Positions 1 through 5,755 of a stretch of 6,628 nucleotides of DNA are shown one piece after another. This DNA comes from Planctomycetota bacterium. Lineage in GTDB: Bacteria; Planctomycetota; Brocadiia; JAJRTI01. Every line of letters begins with the position of its first letter. The first letter of the stretch is position 1. The position numbers were made by a program, and so were the translations under genes. The notes under the pieces were generated by a model, which was not told the DNA's origin, did not search any database, and saw nothing but the letters and a program-made list of their open reading frames with translations. The stretch lies in contig JAJRTI010000789.1 of the NCBI GenBank assembly GCA_024278415.1, forward strand, positions 1 through 6,628, read 5' to 3'.

Positions 1-297
1 AAGTGGAGCCACAGCGTCGTGGCGCCCAAGCCTGTGCCGCTCGGGCAATGGACTCACGTGGCCGCGACATACGACAACCAGACCCTGCGTATCTACGTCA
101 ACGGTATCGAGCAAGCCAGCCGCGAACGCGGCGGCGCGATTAGACCGGCCGAGCGCTCGATTTCTATTGGCGGCTACAACCAGTCGACCCCGCGCGCCGC
201 GTTCGATGGCGTGCTCGACGAAGTGCGGATCTACGCGCGCGCGCTGAGCGCCGATGAGGTCCGCAAACAGTACGAGGCCACGAGGCCCGCACGATAG
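1..297 (+). CDS. C-terminal part of a LamG-domain (concanavalin A-like jelly-roll) protein, 5' truncated
   Basis: The frame is open from the first base of the window to a TAG stop, giving the last 98 residues of a longer protein; the true start lies outside the window and the internal GTG at position 19 is not a credible start. The visible part reads as the end of a LamG-like jelly-roll domain: a G-Q-W-T-H-V-A-A-T-Y-D strand, then L-R-I-Y-V-N-G, then an I-G-G-Y strand, and the hallmark closing segment L-D-E-V-R-I-Y-A-R-A-L-S-A-D-E-V. Such domains bind carbohydrate or protein ligands and usually sit at the C-terminus of large secreted or surface proteins, often attached to glycoside hydrolases or sulfatase-associated proteins; nothing here shows what the upstream domains are. 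The protein ends about 15 residues after the domain with no visible sorting signal or membrane anchor. The family call is secure, the function unknown. Confidence 0.88.
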   Translation, partial: KWSHSVVAPKPVPLGQWTHVAATYDNQTLRIYVNGIEQASRERGGAIRPAERSISIGGYNQSTPRAAFDGVLDEVRIYARALSADEVRKQYEATRPAR

Positions 298-334
298 CCG
301 CATGGCCCTTCCGCGACCGCACGCTGAGCGGAGA

Positions 335-364
335 TAATTCCGGAGTTCGCGAACTCCGGAATTA
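335..364. repeat. Perfect 30-bp palindrome
   Basis: Bases 335-349 are the exact reverse complement of 350-364, a 15+15 palindrome with no spacer, centred on TTCGCGAA. As RNA it would fold into a stem of about 13 bp closed by a CGCG loop. It starts 38 bp after the LamG stop codon, so it could act as a transcription barrier for that gene, but neither side carries a T-tract, so it is not a standard intrinsic terminator. A dispersed palindromic repeat or the binding site of a dimeric protein are the alternatives. Confidence 0.85.
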
Positions 365-411
365 CATCCATCTTCCCGTATCAGGTTTGGGATCTCTGGC
401 CCCGACCCCCT

Positions 412-441
412 CCGCGTTGCTCCGTCCTCGGAGCAACGCGG
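412..441. repeat. Hairpin with 13-bp perfect stem and TCCT loop
   Basis: Bases 412-424 (CCGCGTTGCTCCG) pair perfectly with 429-441, leaving a four-base TCCT loop. No T-run follows on either strand. The last stem base, G441, is also the first stem base of the next hairpin, so the two abut directly. This is probably a dispersed palindromic repeat rather than a terminator. Confidence 0.8.
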
Positions 442-476
442 TTCGTAGTGCGTCCCGTTTGGGCCGCCCTACGAAC
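441..476. repeat. Second abutting hairpin, interrupted 14-bp stem
   Basis: GTTCGTAG at 441-448 pairs with CTACGAAC at 469-476. Inside it GCG (450-452) pairs with CGC (465-467), and CCC (454-456) with GGG (461-463), around a GTTT loop, with two single mismatches (449/468 and 453/464). The long imperfect stem with a small loop resembles REP-type elements. It shares base 441 with the hairpin to its left. Confidence 0.7.
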
Positions 477-676
477 GCGTTGTCGCGCGAACAAGGAGCG
501 ATGCCGCCCCGGATGAATGGTCCGCGGCAGACCAACAGGTATGGCCCGAGGACGGCCCGGTAACGATAGGTGCAAGATCAGAGCCCTTGCACCAGAACGT
601 GACGAAGAGCAAACCCCGCGCTCGTGGCACACCCGTACGACTGACAAATCTCACTCTGTTGAACGGAACACCGCAA

Positions 677-2023
677 ATGAAGAAGCCCAACGTCGTATTC
701 GTCTTCGGCGACCAGTGGCGCGCGCAAGCCACCGGCTACGCCGGCAACTCCGTCGTCCAAACTCCCAACATCGACGCGCTCGCGGCCGAGAGCATCGACT
801 TCACCCACGCGATCGCCGGCTGCCCAGTCTGCTCGCCCTACCGCGCAAGCCTGCTCACCGGCCAGCAGCCGCTCACGCACGGCGTGTTCGTGAACGACGT
901 GTGCCTGAACAACGGCGCGACGAGCATCGCGCAAGCCTTCGCCGCGGCCGGGTATGACACCGCGTACGTGGGCAAGTGGCACGTGGACGGCCACGGCCGC
1001 TCGAACTACATCCCGCCCGAACGCCGGCAGGGATTCGAGTACTGGAAGGTGCTCGAATGCACGCACAACTACAACCACTCCGCGTACTACGCCGGCGACT
1101 CGGACGAGAAACTGTTCTGGGAGGGCTACGACGCGATCGCGCAGACGCGCGACGTGCAGCAGTACATCCGCGACCACGACAAATCGAAACCGTTCCTCAT
1201 GATGCTTTCGTGGGGCCCGCCGCACGCGCCGTATGAGACCGCGCCCGAAGAGTATCGCGCGCGCTACAAGCCGGAGGACGTCGTGCGTCGGCCGAACGTG
1301 CCGGACGAGATGGCCGGCCAAGCGCGGGAGTGGCTCGCAGGCTACTACGCGCACTGCACCGCGCTCGACGACTGCATAGGCGAGTTGCTCAAGACGCTGC
1401 GCGACGAGGGCATCGAGGACGATACGATCTTCGTATTCACGTCCGACCACGGCGACATGCTGGGCTCGCAGGGCCAGGTCAAGAAGCAGCGGCCCTGGGC
1501 GGAGTCGATCCGCATCCCGTTCTTGCTACGCTACCCGGCCGCGTTCGGCCGCAAAGGCCGGAAGGTCGAGGCCGTCATCGACGCGCCGGACGTGATGCCG
1601 ACGCTGCTGGGCCTCGCCGGGCTGCCCATCCCCGACACCGTCGAAGGCCTCGACTTCGCCGACTACCTCCGCGGCGGCCCCGACCCCAGCAACGGCGCGG
1701 GCGTGCTGCAATGCCCCCATCCGTTCGGACAATGGACCGCGTCTAAACATGGAGGCCGCGAGTTCCGCGGACTCTACACGGTGAAGCACACGTACGTGCG
1801 GTCGCTCGACGGCCCGTGGCTGCTCTACGACAACGACGCGGACCCGTACCAACTCGACAACATCGTCAACCAACCCGAGTACGCGGACCTACAAGCCCAA
1901 CTCGATCGCGAACTCCAAGCGCGGCTCGACGCACGAGGCGACGAGTTCCGGCCAGGCATGGAGTACATCAAGCAATGGGGATATACGGTGAGTGAGAACG
2001 GGACGGTGCCGTATAAGAACTGA
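677..2023 (+). CDS. Sulfatase (S1 family, formylglycine-dependent), apparently without signal peptide
   Basis: A 448-residue protein of the alkaline-phosphatase-superfamily sulfatases, which hydrolyse sulfate esters. The activation motif C52-S-P-Y-R56, followed by A-S-L-L-T-G, marks Cys52 as the residue converted to formylglycine. Other visible active-site elements are G-D12-Q13 near the N-terminus, G-K100-W-H102, P-P-H183, the D257-H258-G metal site and K270 before E-S-I-R-I-P. The C-terminal subdomain carries the usual W-L-L-Y-D...D-P-Y-Q-L-D-N motif. I chose the ATG at 677 because family similarity begins immediately (M-K-K-P-N-V-V-F-V-F-G-D-Q-W-R); the frame is open upstream to a TTG at 587 but that extension is not family-like. 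There is no good Shine-Dalgarno sequence. No Sec signal or lipobox is seen, so the product is predicted cytoplasmic, unlike most polysaccharide sulfatases. Substrate unknown; the second metal Asp is replaced by Gln, as in choline-sulfatase or phosphonate-monoesterase-like relatives. No maturation enzyme is encoded nearby. Confidence 0.93.
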   Translation: MKKPNVVFVFGDQWRAQATGYAGNSVVQTPNIDALAAESIDFTHAIAGCPVCSPYRASLLTGQQPLTHGVFVNDVCLNNGATSIAQAFAAAGYDTAYVGKWHVDGHGRSNYIPPERRQGFEYWKVLECTHNYNHSAYYAGDSDEKLFWEGYDAIAQTRDVQQYIRDHDKSKPFLMMLSWGPPHAPYETAPEEYRARYKPEDVVRRPNVPDEMAGQAREWLAGYYAHCTALDDCIGELLKTLRDEGIEDDTIFVFTSDHGDMLGSQGQVKKQRPWAESIRIPFLLRYPAAFGRKGRKVEAVIDAPDVMPTLLGLAGLPIPDTVEGLDFADYLRGGPDPSNGAGVLQCPHPFGQWTASKHGGREFRGLYTVKHTYVRSLDGPWLLYDNDADPYQLDNIVNQPEYADLQAQLDRELQARLDARGDEFRPGMEYIKQWGYTVSENGTVPYKN

Positions 2024-2086
2024 ACGCCGCGTTTGCGTCGCCGACGCTCCGGAGGCGACCGCGCCGGCGCGATGTGTCGAGCCGCG

Positions 2087-2119
2087 GCATCGGATGCCGT
2101 CGGCTTCCGATGCTGTTTT
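2087..2119 (+). terminator. Possible intrinsic terminator of the sulfatase gene
   Basis: GCATCGGA (2087-2094) pairs with TCCGATGC (2106-2113); within the 11-nt loop GCC/GGC can add three pairs. TTTT follows at 2116-2119. The hairpin begins 63 bp after the sulfatase stop, in the 129-bp convergent gap before the transporter stop. The stem is strong enough but the T-tract is short and preceded by TG, so the call is tentative. Confidence 0.4.
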
Positions 2120-2152
2120 CGACTCAGCCAGCGGGCAGCGCGGGCGGCGTCT

Positions 2153-3001
2153 CTATGCGCCTCTCAGATTGACGAGCACCACGGCCACGACCGACAGTGC
2201 GATGCCCCACCGCGAGCGCCGGTCGAGCCGCTCGTGATACGCCACGGCCGCGAGGAGCAGCACCAGCACGAGGCTGCCCACCGCGGTGACCGGGAAGAAG
2301 ACGATGCCCGGCATCGAACCGAGAGCGGTGATGCTACAGTACAGCGTGGCCGCGTTCACCAGCCCCAAGGCCGCGCCAAAGGGCCAATCCAGCCCACGGG
2401 GCCGGATGCGACGGGCGAACATGATCCCCACCGCGATCACGCCCGCGCACCCGAACCACGCGGCCACGTAGTAGGGCCGTTGCGACGGGTCGCAGAAATG
2501 CGAGAACGCGCGCTGCGACAGACGCGACACGCCCGCCGTGGCGAAGCAACCCAACAGCGGCCACCACCGGCTCCAGCGTCCGGCTGTGGCCGCGCCCCAG
2601 CCGCCGTGGTGGATAGCGACGATGGCCGCGAACGAGAGCGCGAGGCCGGCCGTCTGCCACGCGGTCGGCCGCTCGCCCCACAGCGCAACGCCGGCCACAA
2701 TGGGTACGACGATGGCCAGCCGCGTCACGACCGTCGCGAGCGAGATGCCCTGGCGTTCGAGCATGACCATGATGAATACGTAGCAGAGCACGTACATGGT
2801 GCCGCCAAGACAGCCGTAGCCCAGCGCGGCCACGGACAGCGGGCCAGTGGCGCCGCCCAAGGACGCACCGCCAGCCGCAAGCCCGGCCACGACGTAGTTC
2901 AGACACCCCACGGCAAGCACGCCGTACCCGCGCACGTGCGCGTGCTTCATCATGAGGTTGAATGCGGCGGAGAGGAGAATCGTGAAGCAGAGCCAATGCA
3001 T
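2153..3001 (-). CDS. EamA/DMT-superfamily transporter-like membrane protein
   Basis: A 282-residue, very hydrophobic protein with about ten predicted membrane helices (roughly 1-17, 27-46, 53-66, 68-82, 88-108, 114-131, 147-165, 177-197, 206-253 as two, 264-279). It has the internal duplication typical of EamA proteins: the first half ends W-G-E110-R-P-T followed by a helix with G-L-A-L-S, and the second half ends H-E257-R-L followed by a helix with G-I-A-L-S. Such proteins export or import small metabolites in the inner membrane; the substrate cannot be read from sequence. The ATG at 3001 starts directly at the first helix; a TTG at 3046 in the same frame would add 15 polar residues and has an AAGG close by, so it cannot be excluded. 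No Shine-Dalgarno sequence precedes the ATG. The gene lies 283 bp downstream of the phosphoesterase on the same strand, separated by a strong inverted repeat, so it may be transcribed separately. Confidence 0.82.
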   Translation of the reverse strand: MHWLCFTILLSAAFNLMMKHAHVRGYGVLAVGCLNYVVAGLAAGGASLGGATGPLSVAALGYGCLGGTMYVLCYVFIMVMLERQGISLATVVTRLAIVVPIVAGVALWGERPTAWQTAGLALSFAAIVAIHHGGWGAATAGRWSRWWPLLGCFATAGVSRLSQRAFSHFCDPSQRPYYVAAWFGCAGVIAVGIMFARRIRPRGLDWPFGAALGLVNAATLYCSITALGSMPGIVFFPVTAVGSLVLVLLLAAVAYHERLDRRSRWGIALSVVAVVLVNLRGA

Positions 3002-3156
3002 GGGCGAGGGGTTCCAGATCCTAAAGTGAGCGTTGCCCGCAGCCAAACCTTCATCTTCGTCTTACTCTACAAGGCGGGCTGCGCCTGCAACCCAAGGCCA
3101 CTGCCCGCTATGGATCAGAGGCAAGACATGCCGTGTGGAGCGCAGGTTCGCTGTTC

Positions 3157-3219
3157 CGTATTGCGTATTGCGTATTGCGTATTCGGATAGCGATCCGAGA
3201 TACGCAATACGCAATACGC
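3157..3219. repeat. Inverted repeat built from tandem CGTATTG heptamers
   Basis: The left arm holds three consecutive CGTATTG units starting at 3157, 3164 and 3171, then a partial unit leading into CGGAT; the right arm carries the complementary CAATACG units. Folding gives a stem of 26 base pairs (3163-3188 with 3193-3219) with one bulged base (G3199) and an AGCG loop at 3189-3192. The arms are unequal: the left has one more heptamer than the right. It lies between two genes on the minus strand, and neither strand has a T-tract after it, so it is not a classical terminator. From memory, heptamer arrays of this type are scattered through several environmental bacterial genomes and give spurious Y-A-I-R-N-T-Q peptide repeats when translated; that recollection could not be checked here. 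Confidence 0.85.
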
Positions 3220-3284
3220 TGCCGAGAGTGCACGCACACCGCGCAACTTCTTGTTTTTCGTGACCGTTTCTGACGGTGAAGGCG

Positions 3285-4160
3285 CTACGCGATCTCGACC
3301 ACTTCGAAGCGCTTGTGCGGGTACGTGCCGCCCACGTTGATGCACTCGATGGGGCCGTTGCGCGTGCGGCAGGGGCGGTGGTTGTGGCCGCACAGGGCCA
3401 TGCGCACCTTCGGGCAGGCGAGCATCGCATCGCCGAGACGCGTGCTGCCCATGAACGCATTGGTGAACGCAAACTTGGGGCTGTCGTAGCGGTGCACCAT
3501 GTTCTCGAACGGCACGTGGTGCGTCACGCACACGATCGCCTCCACCCGCGGCTCAACCAACGCCAGGTGCTCGGAGATGCGGTCGGCCATGAGCTGGGCC
3601 GCGGCCGCGTCCATGAAGGGCCATTGCACAAACCGCAGGTCGTTCCAAATGGCCGTGAGCCCGCGCACGCGGTCGGCAATGTCGTCCGCGGCCTCGACCA
3701 GGCGCCGCGCCGACGGGATGACCGCGGCTGCGCCGGGAGCGATCTTGTGTTCGTAGAAGCGCAGGGGCAAGCCCAGCGACACATCGCGCAGCGAGTAGTC
3801 GTACCAGCCCATGTTGCCCACGAGCGCGACCTCGCCCATGACGAGCGGCTCTTGGTCGAGGCAGTGGAAGCCACACTCAGATGCGACCGCGGGGATGGTC
3901 TCCTCGTGCACGCGCCAGGAATCTCCTCCGGCCTGCACCCAAATGTCATGGTTGCCCGGCACGAGGCATTTCGCGCCGCCAAAGCCCTTGAAGAGATTGA
4001 GGCACGCGCGCAGGATTTCCGGCTCGAACGCGAACGTGTCTCCCGCAATCACGAGCGCGTCCGCGTCGAGCGCGCAGATCTCCTGCGCCACGGCCTCGGT
4101 CCCGGCGCGCGACGCGTCGCTGTGCTCGTAGTGCAGGTCGGCTGTGACGGCGATCTTCAT
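3285..4160 (-). CDS. Calcineurin-like metallophosphoesterase
   Basis: A 291-residue protein with every motif of the two-metal calcineurin-like phosphoesterase fold: D8-L-H10, G40-D41-T, G69-N70-H71-D72, H214-H215 and G258-H259-N-H261. It should be a soluble cytoplasmic hydrolase of phosphomono- or phosphodiesters using Mn/Fe-type metals; the substrate is not evident. Between the third and fourth motifs is a distinctive segment G-N-M-G-W-Y-D-Y-S at about 115-123, seen in a subset of bacterial proteins of this family annotated only as putative phosphoesterases. The C-terminus has N-V-G-G-T-Y, the family's closing strand. I chose the ATG at 4160 because it begins exactly at the first beta strand (M-K-I-A-V-T-A-D-L-H); the upstream in-frame extension runs into repeat DNA. 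No Shine-Dalgarno sequence is visible. The gene is divergent from the M48 peptidase, with 281 bp between the start codons. Confidence 0.92.
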   Translation of the reverse strand: MKIAVTADLHYEHSDASRAGTEAVAQEICALDADALVIAGDTFAFEPEILRACLNLFKGFGGAKCLVPGNHDIWVQAGGDSWRVHEETIPAVASECGFHCLDQEPLVMGEVALVGNMGWYDYSLRDVSLGLPLRFYEHKIAPGAAAVIPSARRLVEAADDIADRVRGLTAIWNDLRFVQWPFMDAAAAQLMADRISEHLALVEPRVEAIVCVTHHVPFENMVHRYDSPKFAFTNAFMGSTRLGDAMLACPKVRMALCGHNHRPCRTRNGPIECINVGGTYPHKRFEVVEIA

Positions 4161-4212
4161 GGCATGGCTTGGAAGTATGGCAGGTCTGCCGCGGGCGCGC
4201 AACGCAGCGAGC

Positions 4213-4256
4213 GGGGACATGAACCAAGGGCGCGAAGCGCCCGACTTCGTGTCCCC
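4213..4256. repeat. REP-like hairpin, copy A
   Basis: The outer stem pairs 4213-4223 (GGGGACATGAA) with 4246-4256 (TTCGTGTCCCC), 11 pairs with one G-T wobble. After a small asymmetric internal loop, the inner stem pairs GGGCGC (4228-4233) with GCGCCC (4237-4242) around a GAA loop. Its reverse complement matches the second hairpin at 4300-4346 in architecture and end sequence, so the two are copies of one element in opposite orientation. It begins 53 bp upstream of the phosphoesterase ATG. Confidence 0.8.
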
Positions 4257-4299
4257 AGACGAGCCCAGTCTTCAATTCCCAAAATCTTCCCCTCTGTCT

Positions 4300-4346
4300 G
4301 GGAACACGATGCGATCCCGCTTCGCGGGCTTCCGCATCGCGTCCCC
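4300..4346. repeat. REP-like hairpin, copy B, inverted relative to copy A
   Basis: The outer stem pairs 4300-4313 (GGGAACACGATGCG) with 4333-4346, 14 positions with two mismatches; the inner stem pairs CCCGC (4316-4320) with GCGGG (4324-4328) around a TTC loop. Compared with copy A read on the other strand, the ends (GGG-R-ACACGA ... GTCCCC) and the CGC-TTC-GCG tip are kept, while the rest of the inner stem has changed on both sides so that pairing is preserved. CCCAGAC (4254-4260) and GTCTGGG (4296-4302) form a further 7-bp inverted repeat linking the two copies. Confidence 0.8.
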
Positions 4347-4441
4347 GGGCGCATTGCCCCGCGCGGCGCGGCCTGTCATACTGGGCGGCCCTCGGCCGGC
4401 CAAGGCGGCCCGCCGCATTGCCTACCTTCGCGTAGCCCCAC

Positions 4442-5755
4442 ATGGCTCTCATCTACGTTGTTATCATTGGCGTGATCATCGCGTCGTCGCAGGAGCCCTT
4501 CGGTGGCCCGCGCGACTTGTATCCCGCGGCGGCCGTCAACGGGTTGGCGCTCACGCTTGTATTCTGCGTGGCTGTGACCGCGTTGCTCACGTGGTGGACG
4601 GTGCGTGCGTTCGGCAGGGGATCCACCCGCAGGTTCGCCCGGCGCGCGCACCGGGCCAACCTGCTGCTGCGGGCGGCAATCGTGGGGGCGTACGCACTGC
4701 TTGTGTACGGGTTCGACTGGCCCGTGATCGCGGGCATGTACGTGCCCGTCGTTCGGTCACTAGTGATGCTGGCGCCGTTCTTGCTCATGCTCCTCGTGGG
4801 CCTTGTGTTGCCGTACCGTGTCGAGCGTGTCGTGCGCGGGGCTGCTTGGAGCTTCCCGGCGTACGCGTGGTTTCAGTTCCGCCACTACGTCGTCATTGTG
4901 CTGCTGCCGTGGCTGTTGTTGGCCGCCGCGCACGAGTTGGTGCAAGCTTGGTATGACACGTTGAGGCTGTATGTCCCGTATGCTGATTGGTGCGCGTCCG
5001 CTGGGTTCGCTGCGCTCCTCTATATCCTGGCGCCAGTCGGATTGCGCTTTATCTGGCAGACGGAGCCCTTGCCTCCCGGCGAGTTGCGCAGCCGGCTCGA
5101 GGGCGTGTGCGGCGCGGCCAAGCTGCGATGCCGCAACGTGCTCGTGTGGCGCATGGGCCCCAGCCGCATCGCCAACGCCTGCATTGCCGGCGTGGTGCCG
5201 TGGACGCGCTACGTGTTTCTGACCGACGCGCTCCTGGCCCAACTGACTCCGGCCGAAATCGAGGCTGTGTTCGCGCACGAGGCAGGCCACGTGAAGCATC
5301 GGCACATGCTCTACTACCTGTGGCTCGCCATCTGCTTTCTGCTCGTGTACGAGGTTGTGAACGACGTGGCCGGAGATCTGCTTGGCCGATCGGACGTCGT
5401 TGAGATCGCCACGCTCTTGGCCACGGCATTCGTGTACTGGTTTGGGTTCTTCGGGTTCGTGTCTCGGCGCATGGAGCAGCAGGCGGACCTCTACGCCGCG
5501 CGGCTCATGGGAGGGCCCGAAGCGTTTGCGTCCGCGCTCGAGCAAATCTCGCTTGCCAATGGCATGGATCCCACCGCGCGCTCCTGGCGGCACTTCAGCA
5601 TCGCCCGGCGCATCGGCTTCCTCTTGTCTGTTGCCGCGGACCCGGACGTGGAGCGGCGCTTCCAATGCTCGCTCCGGTATCTTCGCTTCGCGACCGTCGC
5701 CGTAGCCCTGCTCTGCGGCATGTACATTGTGCTATTGGAGGATCTATCGTGGTGA
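4442..5755 (+). CDS. Integral-membrane M48-family zinc metallopeptidase
   Basis: A 437-residue membrane protein with the M48 zinc-protease core: H279-E280-A-G-H283 followed by V-K-H-R-H, and S-R-R-M-E345-Q-Q-A-D349, where Glu345 is the expected third zinc ligand. A conserved H-F-S-I-A-R-R segment lies at 384-390. Hydrophobic segments at about 1-15, 31-50, 75-93, 105-125, 148-168 and 183-205 precede the catalytic region; two more (about 291-310 and 322-342) separate the zinc motifs and one (412-432) follows. This layout resembles Ste24/HtpX-type proteases, which cleave membrane or lipidated proteins and act in membrane-protein quality control, but the long N-terminal hydrophobic region differs from HtpX. 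The ATG at 4442 is the first possible start, since an in-frame TAG lies at 4433; no Shine-Dalgarno sequence precedes it. Its 3' end overlaps the dehydrogenase gene, so the two are probably co-transcribed and translationally coupled. Confidence 0.9.
   Translation: MALIYVVIIGVIIASSQEPFGGPRDLYPAAAVNGLALTLVFCVAVTALLTWWTVRAFGRGSTRRFARRAHRANLLLRAAIVGAYALLVYGFDWPVIAGMYVPVVRSLVMLAPFLLMLLVGLVLPYRVERVVRGAAWSFPAYAWFQFRHYVVIVLLPWLLLAAAHELVQAWYDTLRLYVPYADWCASAGFAALLYILAPVGLRFIWQTEPLPPGELRSRLEGVCGAAKLRCRNVLVWRMGPSRIANACIAGVVPWTRYVFLTDALLAQLTPAEIEAVFAHEAGHVKHRHMLYYLWLAICFLLVYEVVNDVAGDLLGRSDVVEIATLLATAFVYWFGFFGFVSRRMEQQADLYAARLMGGPEAFASALEQISLANGMDPTARSWRHFSIARRIGFLLSVAADPDVERRFQCSLRYLRFATVAVALLCGMYIVLLEDLSW
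5737..5741 (+). promoter_or_regulatory. Shine-Dalgarno sequence of the dehydrogenase gene
   Basis: GGAGG lies inside the last codons of the peptidase gene, 7 bases before a GTG at 5749 and 10 bases before a second in-frame GTG at 5752. It is the only strong ribosome binding site seen in the window and supports a GTG start at one of these two codons. Confidence 0.75.

Larger units (their letters stand above)
298..676. other. 379-bp gene-free stretch with clustered dyad symmetries
   Basis: No plausible gene is seen between the LamG stop and the sulfatase ATG; frames open here have no family-like sequence and are shadows running into the sulfatase. The left part (335-476) holds a perfect 30-bp palindrome and two abutting hairpins, listed separately. 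The right part (477-676) is less structured: a 6-bp inverted repeat (TGCCGC at 502-507 with GCGGCA at 524-529) and nothing else clear. The sulfatase promoter presumably lies in the right part, but I cannot point to convincing -35/-10 boxes. Confidence 0.7.

Noticed and set aside
335..364. Intrinsic terminator for the LamG gene
   Set aside because: The stem is strong, but the bases following it on either strand are not a T-tract, so the standard criteria are not met; kept as a palindromic repeat.
517..957. Plus-strand open frame starting ahead of the sulfatase
   Set aside because: It overlaps the sulfatase in another frame and has Arg-rich, motif-free sequence; it is a frame shadow.
578..1450. 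Long open frame on the minus strand across the sulfatase gene
   Set aside because: It is an antisense shadow of GC-rich coding DNA; its protein is rich in Arg, Val and Ala with no family-like motif, while the plus strand encodes a full sulfatase.
2033..3190. 385-codon plus-strand open frame over the transporter gene
   Set aside because: Low-complexity, Arg/His/Gly-rich translation with no domain; the minus strand gives a clean ten-helix transporter in the same place.
3157..3219. CRISPR-like array
   Set aside because: The repeat unit is only 7 bases, in direct tandem without spacers, and reverses orientation at a central loop; no cas gene is present.
3261..3279. Hairpin (ACCGT/ACGGT) just after the phosphoesterase stop as its terminator
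   Set aside because: The stem has only 5 solid pairs, and on the minus strand it is followed by an A-run rather than a T-run.
3276..4475. 399-codon plus-strand open frame over the phosphoesterase gene
   Set aside because: It mirrors the phosphoesterase on the other strand and runs through the hairpin repeats; no recognisable protein features.
4931..4945. A second zinc-protease motif (H-E-L-V-Q) in the M48 protein
   Set aside because: The second histidine of HExxH is missing and it lies in a hydrophobic segment; the true motif is at residues 279-283.
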